Positions 35,237 to 44,669 are shown, numbered from the stretch's first letter. The stretch: DNA of 64,000 nucleotides from Hymenobacter metallicola (GCF_004745645.1 NZ_SRMB01000003.1:1-64000), one strand, 5' to 3'. Numbers and translations: made by a program. The notes: a model not told the origin generated them from the letters alone.

Positions 35237-35722
35237 TCACTTTGGAAAAGTTTCGTGCACTATTTCCCACGCTCTGGCCAAGCTGATACCCTCTCGTTGC
35301 GCCACGGCCAACGGATGGTCTGTAGGTTCGAGCTCTATCCAAGGGCGTAAACCCTGACCGCGAAAATGAGCCCGGGATTTGAGGCTCAAGGTTGGAGCAA
35401 AAGCAGCTATTTCAGTGCAGAACCAGCCAAAATAAGGACCTATTTCATCTGTATCAGGCGGGTTCTGGTACTTACGAAAGTTCTCTTCCGCCTGGCTTAC
35501 CCAGACCCCAAATCCCAAAGCTTCTTCCTGCCCATGAATGGGAATTTCCAGCACGCCACGGATAAAAAACTCCCGATTATCAATCACGCATCTATCCCTT
35601 GTTAAAACAACCCGATCAGCCCGTTCTTGCTCAGAAATGGTATACATGGGCCAAGGCGCTGCCGAACTTAAATCGGGAAGCGAATCATGAAGCTGTCCGC
35701 AGCAAGCGCATTGATAACTCAT
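35237..35722 (-). CDS. DUF2199 domain protein
   Basis: The product is 161 aa. It begins with a zinc-ribbon-like MSYQCACCGQLHDSLPDL and continues with RDRCVIDNREFFIRGVLEIP and GFGVWVSQAEENFRKY, which match the DUF2199 family of cytoplasmic proteins with no known role. The AT content is somewhat higher than in its neighbours. It lies 26 nt after plsY on the same strand and may be co-transcribed. Confidence 0.85.
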   Translation of the reverse strand: MSYQCACCGQLHDSLPDLSSAAPWPMYTISEQERADRVVLTRDRCVIDNREFFIRGVLEIPIHGQEEALGFGVWVSQAEENFRKYQNPPDTDEIGPYFGWFCTEIAAFAPTLSLKSRAHFRGQGLRPWIELEPTDHPLAVAQREGISLARAWEIVHETFPK

Positions 35723-35748
35723 ATACCCGGAGTTGAATGAACGCTCTC

Positions 35749-36387
35749 CTACTTCCGCCCAAACAGCGGCACGCGGCTTTCCGTCCCGGCGCGCAGGCGG
35801 CCGATGTTGGCGCGGTGGGTATAAATTAGCAGGCCAGCCAGCACGAAGCCGAAGCCCAGCAGCAAGTTGTTGTCGGGGCGAAACGGGGGCAGCAGCTGCA
35901 GCAGGGCAAAGGCCACGCCGGCCGTCATGCTGGCCAACGACACGTAGCGGAACAGCAGCAGCATCACGAGGAACACCAGGATGCAGACGCCCACCGTGCC
36001 CGGAGCAATGGCCAGCATCATGCCCAGCACCGTCGCGACGCCCTTACCCCCGCGAAACTGGGCAAAAATCGGATAGATGTGCCCAATAACGGCCAAAGCT
36101 CCGCAGGCCAGTTGAAAGTAAAGCAGCTGGTCGGGGCGAATAGCGCCCTGGTTGAGCATAACCGTCGCCATCATGGTAGCGGCCCACCCCTTGAGCACAT
36201 CAATGGCCATGACTACCGAGCCCGGCTTTTTGCCTAACACCCGGAACGTATTAGTGGCTCCCGCATTGCCCGAGCCATGCTCCCGAATGTCGAGCCCAAA
36301 AAAGCGGCGGCCCACCCACAGGGCCGTTGGGATGGAGCCCAGCAGATAGGCGGCCACGAGCAGGCCAAGGACAACGGGAATGTTCAT
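35749..36387 (-). CDS. plsY: Glycerol-3-phosphate acyltransferase PlsY
   Basis: The product is 212 aa from the ATG at 36387; upstream frame to 36561 has no family sequence. It is an inner-membrane enzyme that transfers an acyl group from acyl-phosphate to glycerol 3-phosphate, the first step of phospholipid synthesis. Motifs: AYLLGSIPTALWVGR (motif 1 Ser), REHGSGNAGATNTFRVLG near residues 36-53, and FRGGKGVATVLGMM near 100-113 (phosphate-binding). About seven membrane helices are present. Confidence 0.94.
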   Translation of the reverse strand: MNIPVVLGLLVAAYLLGSIPTALWVGRRFFGLDIREHGSGNAGATNTFRVLGKKPGSVVMAIDVLKGWAATMMATVMLNQGAIRPDQLLYFQLACGALAVIGHIYPIFAQFRGGKGVATVLGMMLAIAPGTVGVCILVFLVMLLLFRYVSLASMTAGVAFALLQLLPPFRPDNNLLLGFGFVLAGLLIYTHRANIGRLRAGTESRVPLFGRK

Positions 36388-36544
36388 AGAGCGAGGGCAA
36401 AAAACGGCGGTTTGGCCAAAGATACGGGCCTTTAGCAGGCTTGTACGCAAATCTGCACGGTTGTGCTGGCCTGCCGGGGGTTGGGAGGCTAGGCCGACGC
36501 TATCTGCCAGCCAGCGGCTAGTGACGACATCGGCCGCCACCGCC

Positions 36545-36580
36545 AAAAAACAGCCCCGCACCGGAAACCGGGCGGGGCTG
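36545..36580 (-). terminator. Terminator of the 1770-residue protein gene
   Basis: Stem 36551-36559 / 36572-36580 with an inner CCGG pairing is followed on the minus strand by a T6 run. It separates this gene from plsY. Confidence 0.85.
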
Positions 36581-36602
36581 CTAGCTATACTTGCGGCGAA
36601 GC

Positions 36603-39600
36603 TTACGAGTCGCCGAAGGGGTCTTCCTCCCCTTTTTTCTTCTTTTTCTCGGCCTCTTTGGCCTTTTTCTCTTCTTCCTTCTTCAGCTTTTCAGCCTCCT
36701 TGGCTTTTGCCGCATCCTCCTTTTTCATCTGGGCGGCGGTTTTGCCTTCGTCTACCGGGGGCTCGGTAGCCGCGGCCTCGTCTTTCTTCTTCTTTTTGCT
36801 GGTATCCTCCGCCGAAGCATCGTCGGCAGCAGCATCCTTATCCTTCTTTTTCTTCTTGGACGAGGTATCCTCTACAGGGGCATCGGCGGGTGCGGTGCCC
36901 TCATCGAAGGCCGCATCCTTGTCCTTCTTTTTCTTCTTCTTGTTGTCTTCCATGAAGTCGAAATTCCCTTCGCTCACGGGGCGGGCCGGAGCGGCTTTGG
37001 GCTTGCTGTTGTCGCCGAGGTAATCCTTGCGGAAGTGGCGGGTAAACAGGTCCTTCTCCTGCTCGTCGCCGAGGTAGAAGCCGTACTCTGTGGCCGTGTT
37101 GTAATCACCTTTGGCCTTGAAGCCGATGATTTCGTCGTAGGAGCCGTGCTGGGCTTTGGTCAGCAGCACGTTGTTGGAGTAGCGGATGTGGTACCAGGTC
37201 TGGGGCTCGGCCTCCAGGTACATTTCCACCGCGTCGCCAGTCGTTTCCTTCTTGATTTCGATGTAGCCGTCAATCTGGGCGTTGATGTCCTTCTTGCCGA
37301 TGCTCACCAAACCAATCTTGCCCACCGAATACCAGGCCTTGAACTTCTCCGACCAGCGCAAGTCTACCTTGCTCAACACCAGCGTGTGCAGAAACTTAGG
37401 CGACACTTTCTGCAGTGGGGTGTAGCCCCCCTTGCGTTCAATGTAGCCCTGCACGCCTTTGGTACCCACAAACTCCCCCATCTTGTAATACTGCTCCGGC
37501 GAACCATCCAGGGCTTCGGCTAGGCCCTTGGTATTGGTGGCCATGTCGGTTGCCATGGCTTCCACGGCCTTCTCCGGGATGTTGATGTCGAAGGTCATGA
37601 AAGTATTCAGGTGGTAGATGTTGCTATCGGGCTTGGCATAACCTACGCCGGCAGCCTGCATGTTATAATCCTTGTTGGAGTTGATCAGCTGCAGCTTGCC
37701 GCGGAAGTCGATGGCCCCGGTCGAGTCGTGCAGCGTCATCACGCTGCCCTCGTACACGTTCGGGTCGGCCAGGTCGTTGCGGGTGATGGTGTAAGTGCCT
37801 TTTTTGGCGTCGAAGCTCAGCACCCCATCCACCTGAAACAGGTTCATGTCGGTAATGCCCGGCTTAACGGCCACGAACAACGGATACACTTTGGCCGTAG
37901 CGTCGGACAGGTACAGGCCCGATACCATCGGCGTACCGTCGCTCGACTTGGGTTCCATGAGCTTGATGCGGATACCTTTCGGGTCGATACTATCCTGCAC
38001 CGGAAACCAGTCGGCGGCGGCCGCTTGCTTGCTGAACTCCAGGCGGCTCTGCCCGTCGAAAGTAAAGCCGCGCTTCTGCGAGTTCAGGTTAACGGCCCCG
38101 CGGTAGGCAATGCGCGGCGCCAGGTGAAACTTGTCGGTAGCCTGAATAGTAGCTACGGCCGTGGTCGGTGGGGAGAAAGGCGCGTTGTCATCGTCTTTCT
38201 TCTTCAGAATACCTTTACCTCCCTTGCCCCCACTGATCTTGCGGCCGTTGGCACCAGCCACAGCCGCCGAATCGACGGCGAAGTTGGTGAACTTGATAGC
38301 AAACGAATCGGCTGAGGCGTTTTTGTAGCTATACAGCGCATTGCCTATAAAGGAAGTGCGCGACTGAATCTTGATTTCGCCCTTGTACAAGTGGTGGTAC
38401 TTGGCCAGGGTATCCATCGTAATGCTGGCATTCTGGAAAGCCCGCATCTGAGCTCCGGCCATCACGTAGACTTTGTTGCTGTCAGGCTCAATCCAGGCAT
38501 CGGCGGCGGCAATGTAGGGCACGCCCCCGGCAATAAGACGGTAGCGGCTCAGATCGTACTGGCCGGTGCTGGCCCGGAACTTCAGGCCTTTCTGATCGGG
38601 CTTGGTGGAGTAGAAGTAGGAGCGCGACGAGTCGGCCCCGGCGGCTACCCGCATCTGCACGATTTTCTTTTTGAAGTCCCACTTACCGCCGCTCAGCGTG
38701 GTCCGATATTCCGAGTACGGCAGGTCGATGCTGGCCTTGCTGCCCTCCTCGCGGGAGAAATCGGCAAAGCCCTGCTTGATGTCGTACTTAAACGCCACCT
38801 CGTTAGCCGTCAGAGCCGGCTTGTTGGCCTCCGCCGACTTAATACTCAGGGTCGACTTTTTACCCGAGTAGCTTGTCGGTTTAAAGACAAACTCTTTGGA
38901 GCGGATAAAGGACTGCGGCCCATCCATGCGGCCGTCGCCGTAGAGGCCGCCGGGCGAGAGAATAGCCGTGCCTTTGTAGCTGTAGTCGCCGGCGTAGAAC
39001 TTCATCGGCTGCCCGTCGCGCGGGGTGCTCAGATACATCGAATCCGACTTGACCACCCACTTCATCTGGTAGCCCGGCAGGAGCGAGACTTTGGCAAACT
39101 CCACGCCGTTGAGCGGCCCCTGGGCAATGGTAGCCGTTTTACCGACCGTCACGACGGAGTCTTTGTAGAAAATGAACTGGTCGCTGAACAGGTCGCCGGT
39201 CAGGTATTTCACCTCCCCGATTCCCTGGATACCACGGTTGCTCATCATCACCTTGTTGAACAGCCGGGCTTTGCCCCCATACACTGGGAAGCCTTCCTTA
39301 GGCAGGTCATACACGAAGCCCAGGGAGCCGTCGTCGAGCAGACTCAGCTTGGTTTTGAATTCGGGCATGATGTTGCCCGACACGAAGGTGCCTTTGAAGC
39401 CTACCGCCGAGCGGTTCTTATTGTTGAGCGAGTCAATCTTGAAGGGCGGAATATCGAAATACACCGTCGTGTCGTAGGCGCCGCCCAGTACTTCGGGCTT
39501 GTTGAAGAACACGTAGGCCCCGGTGGAGGCGTCGAACGAGGGGAAGGCCCCCAGCTTTTTGCGGCCCGACTTGTTGTTGGGGGCGTTGATGTAGAGACGA

Positions 39601-41915
39601 CCGGCCGACGTTTTTTTCTTGTTGGTCAGGGTGAAGTCCGTTTCCTTGCGGGCCTTCATCACCGAGCCTTTCGAGCCCTTGCCCTTCACGATGATGGAGT
39701 CAATCTTGACCAGATCCACGTAGAACCCGTCGTAGTCGAACTTGAACTCCTTGCCCTTGAAGATAAAGGCCGAGGCCACTACGGTGCCGTTGAACAGCAC
39801 CCCGCGGTTTTTCTGAATTCGGATAACGCTGCTGTCGGGCTTCACAAACACCGTTACGGAGTCATCGGAGAAGTTGAAGCGGTCCACGCCGCGCACAATC
39901 AGGTCGTTGGTGGCCAGGTTCAGGGTAGCATTCTTACCCGAGGGCGACAACGAGCGGATGGCAATATGGTCGTAGTCTTTCTTGCCCCGCGACGAATTCA
40001 CGTAGTGCATGGCCTTGGGTAGCAGCACAATCTGCTCGGTCTGCGGATTCCACTGCACGTAGCCATCCTTGGCTAGCCCTGCCACGGCAGAGCGCACGTT
40101 GGGCTCTTTTACCTTTAAAGCGGCCGCGACATCCTGCACCGTGAAGGTCTTGGCGTTGCCGTTCTGCTGGCTGTAGCCCACCACCAGCTGCAGCGGGTGC
40201 AGCTTGTTGATGCCCTTAATCTGTTGGTAGCGCGTGTTGGTATAAAACTCCTTGGACTCGAAGTTGGCCGTCACCTGGTTTTTAGCCGTCAGGATGGCCA
40301 GGTTGATGTAAGGCGTCTTGAGCGGCCAGGTCAGCAGCTCCGTCGCAATTTCCATCTGGTGGTAAGAGTCGGTGTAGGGGGTGGTCTTGTAGAGACCATC
40401 CTCACGGGCCAGTTGCAGCACCTGCCGGCTCTTGGAGTAGCGCAGCTTCACGCCGGGGTGGGTCAGCGAGTCGCTCTTGTCCTGGAAGATGGTCACGGCG
40501 GCGCGGTCCGCTGAAATCAGCGTATCGCCCAGCAAGTAAGCCCGCGACGAAGCCCGGAACTTGGTTTTACCGTCCACGTCCACGATAATGCGCGATAGGC
40601 TGCCATCAAGCGAGGCGCTGAGTGTGCGGGCCCCGGCCAGGGAAAAACCGCCGAAGTAGCGGATATTTTCCCCGATGTTTTTCACCCGGGCATCGTTGGT
40701 AAGCGAAATAAAGCGAGGGTATCCCGTATCAGCCGCCCCGGTTTTCTTCTTAATGCTCTTGTAGGCAAAAGCACCCTGAATTGGCGCTTCCAGTACGGCC
40801 GGGTAGGTCAGCGTCACGGGCTGGGCCGTAAACTCCGCCTTGCTCATGTCGAAGTCGTAGTTGACAAAGTCAGCCGTTACCAGGTTCTGGTTGATCGACC
40901 ACACGTATTGGCCGCCCTGCCCGATAAAGCGGTTGGTACCGGGCACTACAACCCCGCTGGTTTTGCGAACGAAAATCGAGTCGCCGGCGGTAGCCATAAA
41001 CAGGTCCGCGTCCTTGATCAGCATTACCGGACCACGCGTTGTAGGGGCCACGTAGCTATCGTAGTAAGCCGGGGCCGAGTCGAATGCTGGCTCCGGCTCG
41101 GGGGCAGTGGCCGGAGCCGTAGTGCCTTTAGCCGGCGTTTTGGCCGCAGTTTTCTTCTTGGGAGTTCCCCAGCCATCGTCGCTGCCAGTGTCCCACACAT
41201 CGGCGGTGTCCCAGCCGTCACTGCTCTTTTTCTTGGGAGCAGGCTTGGCAGCGGGCTTAGCCGCGCCGGTGTTGAGCGGTTGCGTCACAACGGCGGCGGC
41301 CGGCGGCGCGGGGCGCGGGGCCGGAGTGGGCTGGGGCATGTCGGTTTCGTTGTAGGCAAAGCTGAACGTGCCACCCACTACGCGCAACGTATTGTAGCGC
41401 GACTTGTAGAGCGTCTTGGTATCCAGAAACTGTCCGGCGCTGACCAGAAACTTCTCGGCATTAGCCAGCTGCTCCCGGTTGACGGTTTTCACCACCACTT
41501 CCAGGAACTCGTCCATCTGTTTGTCGGAGAAATTCTGCACCGTTGCCCCGCCCACGATGCCCTGATAGAATCCCTCAATGGCGGGGTGGGGCTTGTACTT
41601 GCGCAGCAGCATCTGCTGTGAAATCTCCACAATACGCCCCTGCTGGGTAGCCGTGAGCTTGTTGCTAGCCCAAAGCTGCTGCAAACGAGCCCCGGTAGCC
41701 TTGGCCACGGCGTTATTCGTGGCCACCATCATCGACTGCACATCAATGATGAACTGCTCAGGTTCCTTCGACAGCTTACCCGTGAATTTGGGCAAGGCCG
41801 GGGCCGCCGGCGCGGCCGTCGGCTGTTTGGAGGGAGTTTTCGTTTGTTGGGCCCAGGCCGGGGTGCTTAGTCCCAACACCACCGCGCATAGCCACCCAAA
41901 AGCAAGTTGCTTCAT
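36603..41915 (-). CDS. Giant exported protein of unknown function, Lys-rich tail
   Basis: The product is 1770 aa, the largest gene in the window. A signal peptide (to about residue 22) is followed by a helical segment to about 190, a Pro/Ala/Lys-rich linker (about 195-280), then about 1300 residues of beta-rich, solenoid-like sequence with recurring phrases such as DALFRA/FRASSRAYLLGD and FKFDYDGFYVDLVKID. Around 572-640 an insert (VQDVAAALKVKEPNVRSAVA...) resembles a winged helix. The last 120 residues alternate acidic stretches with Lys runs (SKKKKKDKDAA) and are probably disordered. I recall this as a conserved unstudied Bacteroidota envelope family. prmA is 29 nt upstream on the same strand. 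Confidence 0.8.
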   Translation of the reverse strand: MKQLAFGWLCAVVLGLSTPAWAQQTKTPSKQPTAAPAAPALPKFTGKLSKEPEQFIIDVQSMMVATNNAVAKATGARLQQLWASNKLTATQQGRIVEISQQMLLRKYKPHPAIEGFYQGIVGGATVQNFSDKQMDEFLEVVVKTVNREQLANAEKFLVSAGQFLDTKTLYKSRYNTLRVVGGTFSFAYNETDMPQPTPAPRPAPPAAAVVTQPLNTGAAKPAAKPAPKKKSSDGWDTADVWDTGSDDGWGTPKKKTAAKTPAKGTTAPATAPEPEPAFDSAPAYYDSYVAPTTRGPVMLIKDADLFMATAGDSIFVRKTSGVVVPGTNRFIGQGGQYVWSINQNLVTADFVNYDFDMSKAEFTAQPVTLTYPAVLEAPIQGAFAYKSIKKKTGAADTGYPRFISLTNDARVKNIGENIRYFGGFSLAGARTLSASLDGSLSRIIVDVDGKTKFRASSRAYLLGDTLISADRAAVTIFQDKSDSLTHPGVKLRYSKSRQVLQLAREDGLYKTTPYTDSYHQMEIATELLTWPLKTPYINLAILTAKNQVTANFESKEFYTNTRYQQIKGINKLHPLQLVVGYSQQNGNAKTFTVQDVAAALKVKEPNVRSAVAGLAKDGYVQWNPQTEQIVLLPKAMHYVNSSRGKKDYDHIAIRSLSPSGKNATLNLATNDLIVRGVDRFNFSDDSVTVFVKPDSSVIRIQKNRGVLFNGTVVASAFIFKGKEFKFDYDGFYVDLVKIDSIIVKGKGSKGSVMKARKETDFTLTNKKKTSAGRLYINAPNNKSGRKKLGAFPSFDASTGAYVFFNKPEVLGGAYDTTVYFDIPPFKIDSLNNKNRSAVGFKGTFVSGNIMPEFKTKLSLLDDGSLGFVYDLPKEGFPVYGGKARLFNKVMMSNRGIQGIGEVKYLTGDLFSDQFIFYKDSVVTVGKTATIAQGPLNGVEFAKVSLLPGYQMKWVVKSDSMYLSTPRDGQPMKFYAGDYSYKGTAILSPGGLYGDGRMDGPQSFIRSKEFVFKPTSYSGKKSTLSIKSAEANKPALTANEVAFKYDIKQGFADFSREEGSKASIDLPYSEYRTTLSGGKWDFKKKIVQMRVAAGADSSRSYFYSTKPDQKGLKFRASTGQYDLSRYRLIAGGVPYIAAADAWIEPDSNKVYVMAGAQMRAFQNASITMDTLAKYHHLYKGEIKIQSRTSFIGNALYSYKNASADSFAIKFTNFAVDSAAVAGANGRKISGGKGGKGILKKKDDDNAPFSPPTTAVATIQATDKFHLAPRIAYRGAVNLNSQKRGFTFDGQSRLEFSKQAAAADWFPVQDSIDPKGIRIKLMEPKSSDGTPMVSGLYLSDATAKVYPLFVAVKPGITDMNLFQVDGVLSFDAKKGTYTITRNDLADPNVYEGSVMTLHDSTGAIDFRGKLQLINSNKDYNMQAAGVGYAKPDSNIYHLNTFMTFDINIPEKAVEAMATDMATNTKGLAEALDGSPEQYYKMGEFVGTKGVQGYIERKGGYTPLQKVSPKFLHTLVLSKVDLRWSEKFKAWYSVGKIGLVSIGKKDINAQIDGYIEIKKETTGDAVEMYLEAEPQTWYHIRYSNNVLLTKAQHGSYDEIIGFKAKGDYNTATEYGFYLGDEQEKDLFTRHFRKDYLGDNSKPKAAPARPVSEGNFDFMEDNKKKKKKDKDAAFDEGTAPADAPVEDTSSKKKKKDKDAAADDASAEDTSKKKKKDEAAATEPPVDEGKTAAQMKKEDAAKAKEAEKLKKEEEKKAKEAEKKKKKGEEDPFGDS

Positions 41916-41944
41916 ACTTTTTCCGTCAAGACCTACTAAGACGG

Positions 41945-42775
41945 CTACAATTTCGTGAAAATCGCCGAAACCCAGTTATTCTTGGTTCGGTGTGATTGAT
42001 AGACCAATGCGTGTTTTTTCGCCTCGGCTTCAATCTTGGATAAATCCTCTTGGTAAAATCCACTGAATAGAATAGGACGCCCCTGCGGCAACAAAGCTGC
42101 ATAAGCGTGCATATCCTCCAGCAGCACGTTGCGGTTGATGTTGGCCAGGATGATATCGAAGGGCTGCTCGCCCTCCAAGACTTCCACGCCACCCAGGCGG
42201 CACTCAATATTCGTGCAGTTATTTTCGGCGGCGTTGTCGGCGGCGTTTTCCACCGTCCAGGGCTCCACGTCGACGGCCAGCACTTCGCGGGCCCCCAGGT
42301 GCACGGCCATGATGGCCAGAATGCCCGTACCGCAGCCCATATCCAGCACCCGCAGGCCCTGGTGGTCGATGTCGAGCTGGTTTTCAATCATCAAAGCCGT
42401 GGTTTCGTGGTGGCCGGTGCCGAAAGACATGCGCGGCATAATCACGATTTCGTATTCCAGGCCTTCGGGCTTCTCGTGAAAGGGCGCCCGCACCGATACC
42501 CGGTCGGCAATAATGAGGGGCTGAAAATTCTTTTCCCACTCGGCATTCCAGTTCTGGCGCGTAATGACGCGGTGCTCGTAGCCCAGCTCGCCCAGGCCTT
42601 CGTAGCGCGCCATTACCTCGGCCACGGCATCGGGGTTAAAGTCGCCTTCGCCGATGTAGGCGCAGAACCCTTCGTCGTTGTCCTCGAAAGTGTCGTAGCC
42701 AACCTCGGCCAGTTCGGCTACCAGAATATCAGCAAGTTCACGGGGGGCCTGTACGCGTACTTCTACAAAATCCAT
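41945..42775 (-). CDS. prmA: Ribosomal protein L11 methyltransferase
   Basis: The product is 276 aa from the ATG at 42775 (MDFVEVRVQAPRELADIL). It uses S-adenosylmethionine to methylate ribosomal protein L11. The N-terminal small domain is followed by the Rossmann methyltransferase domain with LDMGCGTGILAIMAVHLGA near residue 142-160 and the catalytic-loop FDIILANINRNVLLEDM near 200. Length is normal. The reading frame open upstream to 42895 is excluded because the family N-terminus is at 42775. Confidence 0.92.
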   Translation of the reverse strand: MDFVEVRVQAPRELADILVAELAEVGYDTFEDNDEGFCAYIGEGDFNPDAVAEVMARYEGLGELGYEHRVITRQNWNAEWEKNFQPLIIADRVSVRAPFHEKPEGLEYEIVIMPRMSFGTGHHETTALMIENQLDIDHQGLRVLDMGCGTGILAIMAVHLGAREVLAVDVEPWTVENAADNAAENNCTNIECRLGGVEVLEGEQPFDIILANINRNVLLEDMHAYAALLPQGRPILFSGFYQEDLSKIEAEAKKHALVYQSHRTKNNWVSAIFTKL

Positions 42776-43038
42776 CTTATCAGTTGTTGAGGCAAGAGAA
42801 GCCACACATGCTTCTTCGATTAAGATGGCAAGTTCGCACGAAAAAATGGGTGCGTCGCAACCAAGCCGCTTATTGCCAGTGCTGGGCAACAGCAAAGCTC
42901 CTCTTTCCGGTTCCGCGGGCGAAAGGGAATCGGGCCTCTAAAATCCAGCCCCAAGCATTTAGTAATATAAATACTCGTTTATTTACCACGCAGCTGGCGC
43001 AGAGCGGCTGCATTATCTGCCCATTCCAACACCTTTTT

Positions 43039-43752
43039 ATGAAGCAAACCATTTTATCCGTAGCCTGCCTGGCCGCCCTAGGCAGCGCCGCGCTGGTGGG
43101 CTGCAAAGCCAAAACGGCCGAAGCATCCGAAACGACAGAAGCACCCGTTACCACCACCACGGAAGCTGCCCCTGCAGCTGCGCCCGCAGCGGCTACCGCC
43201 ACGGAGGAAACCGCCGCGACGGGTACCACGGCCACCTTCGACCTCAACAGCGTGCCAGTATCCAGCGCCAACCTGGGAACCTGGCCGTATCTGAGCCGCC
43301 TGAAGGGGTATGAAATCCGCTACGACAGCGACAGTACGGGCTTCGATTTCGACCGGACCTACGTGTACGACGGCAAGAACATCATTCCCGTGGAAGGCAA
43401 GATTGTACGCCGCAGCTTCCGGCCCGCCGACTCCGAAAAAGCGGCTTCCGAGCTGATGATTCAGCGCAACTACGAAAATCTGCTGAAGGACCTGGGGGCC
43501 GTAAAGGTGTCCGGGGTGGAAATACCCGAAGAAACCATCAAGAAAATAGGCGAATCGGAGTACCGTAAGCACAGCGGCGGCCTGAGCATATATGGCCCGG
43601 TTGACACCTACGTGATTCGCCAGAAAGACAAAGAGGTCTGGGTGCAGGTGCAAACTTCCTCCGACAACCAGTACAAGCTCAACGTGACGGAAAGAGCCGC
43701 CATGTCTCAGCAAGCGGGCGTTGTGGGCGCCACGGAGCTAAAAAAAAACTAG
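43039..43752 (+). CDS. OmpA-family lipoprotein, N-terminal part before frameshift
   Basis: The product is 237 aa, ending prematurely. A lipoprotein signal (lipobox LVGC, Cys at residue 22) is followed by an Ala/Thr/Glu-rich linker and a globular domain (about 70-225) with YLSRLKGYEIRYDSDSTGFD and GGLSIYGPVDTYVIR. The frame stops at TAG immediately after a run of nine A (43740-43748). One extra A would join it to the OmpA C-terminal domain, giving the phrase ELKKKLDTEGKATLYINFD that is standard at this junction. The gene is therefore either frameshifted, read by slippage, or affected by a sequencing error. The 263 bp upstream, shared with prmA, show no clear promoter match. Confidence 0.8.
   Translation: MKQTILSVACLAALGSAALVGCKAKTAEASETTEAPVTTTTEAAPAAAPAAATATEETAATGTTATFDLNSVPVSSANLGTWPYLSRLKGYEIRYDSDSTGFDFDRTYVYDGKNIIPVEGKIVRRSFRPADSEKAASELMIQRNYENLLKDLGAVKVSGVEIPEETIKKIGESEYRKHSGGLSIYGPVDTYVIRQKDKEVWVQVQTSSDNQYKLNVTERAAMSQQAGVVGATELKKN
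43740..43748 (+). other. A9 slippery run at the OmpA gene junction
   Basis: Nine consecutive A follow GAGCT and precede CTAGATACG. In the upstream frame this reads CTA AAA AAA AAC TAG. An added A gives CTA AAA AAA AAA CTA GAT and an open frame to 44090. Runs of this length are known sites of polymerase slippage in bacteria and of homopolymer sequencing errors. Confidence 0.75.
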
Positions 43753-44090
43753 ATACGGAGGGTAAAGCTACCCTCTACATCAACTTCGACACCGATAAAG
43801 CCAGAATCAAGCCCGAGTCGGAGGCCACGGTGGCCGAGGTGGTGAAGCTGCTGCAGAATCCCGGACTGCGGCTTTCCGTGGAAGGCCACACCGACAACAC
43901 CGGCGCGGCGGCCCACAACCGGCAGCTGTCTGAGCAGCGTGCCCAGGCCGTGGTAGCCAACCTGACCCGGCACAACATTGCGGGCAGCCGCCTGCGCGCC
44001 GCGGGCTTCGGCCCCGACAAGCCCCTGGCCGACAACACCACTGAAGCCGGCAAGGCCCAGAACCGCCGGGTTGAGCTGGTGAAGCTGTAA
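43749..44090 (+). CDS. OmpA-like C-terminal peptidoglycan-binding domain (second frame)
   Basis: About 113 residues are open in this frame from 43749 to the TAA at 44090. They form a complete OmpA-like domain: YINFDTDKARIKPES, a helix, then SVEGHTDNTGAAAHNRQLSEQ and the C-terminal QNRRVELVKL. Such domains hold the outer membrane to diaminopimelate in peptidoglycan. No signal peptide or good start exists in this frame (first ATG-like start is TTG/GTG-class near 43830), so it is probably not translated on its own but as an extension of the upstream frame. Confidence 0.75.
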   Translation, partial: LDTEGKATLYINFDTDKARIKPESEATVAEVVKLLQNPGLRLSVEGHTDNTGAAAHNRQLSEQRAQAVVANLTRHNIAGSRLRAAGFGPDKPLADNTTEAGKAQNRRVELVKL

Positions 44091-44106
44091 CCAGGATTGC
44101 AATTAT

Positions 44107-44144
44107 AAAAAAGCCCGTTCCAACTACATGGAACGGGCTTTTTT
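44107..44144. terminator. Bidirectional terminator
   Basis: A 16-bp inverted repeat (44107-44122 with 44129-44144) has A6/T6 ends. It can stop the OmpA gene on plus and the DUF6150 gene on minus. Confidence 0.9.
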
Positions 44145-44162
44145 AATGGTAAAAAGTACGAG

Positions 44163-44549
44163 CTACTGCTTACGGCAACCGGCAAAAGAGCGGGATTTGG
44201 TGTAGGTAATGGAGAAGTCGGCCAGGGCGCGACGGTCGGTTACGAACAGCACATAGTCGGCAAAGTCCCGGGCTGAGGTTTGGTACCAGAACCCGGCTTT
44301 GTCGGCAAAGAGCTTGTTGTCTTCCTGATAAACCAGCAAATCGGCAAAGGCTTCTTCGGGCTCCTGGTACACCGTGGCAAAGCAGTAGCTGCGGCGGTAG
44401 GGGTCCGTTTCCAGATACACGGAGCCGTAAATCCGGCAGGGGTCAAAGGACCCAAACCGGACCGAAGCCGGGGCCACAAACGGTACGGTTGGCGCGGCGC
44501 GGAATGGGTTCAGGGCCAATACGCCCGATAAAAGCAGGGAAGCCAGCAT
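44163..44549 (-). CDS. Secreted DUF6150-like protein
   Basis: The product is 128 aa with an N-terminal hydrophobic signal (MLASLLLSGVLALNPFRAAP). The mature part shows a repeated ADxxxY/F pattern: FADLLVYQEDNKLFAD, FADYVLFVTDRRALADF and SITYTKSRSFAGC. This matches the small DUF6150 family as I remember it; the function is unknown. The two Cys near 57 and 75 plus a C-terminal Cys could form disulfides outside the cytoplasm. It lies 120 nt after tpiA on the same strand and ends at a bidirectional terminator. Confidence 0.7.
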   Translation of the reverse strand: MLASLLLSGVLALNPFRAAPTVPFVAPASVRFGSFDPCRIYGSVYLETDPYRRSYCFATVYQEPEEAFADLLVYQEDNKLFADKAGFWYQTSARDFADYVLFVTDRRALADFSITYTKSRSFAGCRKQ

Positions 44550-44669
44550 GAAGACAGAGGTGAGAAGTCGGAGCGGAGAACTGAGCAGCAGCCGTAAGCC
44601 AGAAGCGTGCCGCTATAACCACCCAAGGGGAGTCTACGTTCTCCGCGCCGACTTTTACCCCGCAGAAGC

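Noticed and set aside
38391..40022. 543-codon plus-strand frame within the giant gene
   Set aside because: It is a shadow of the minus-strand gene with typical antisense composition.
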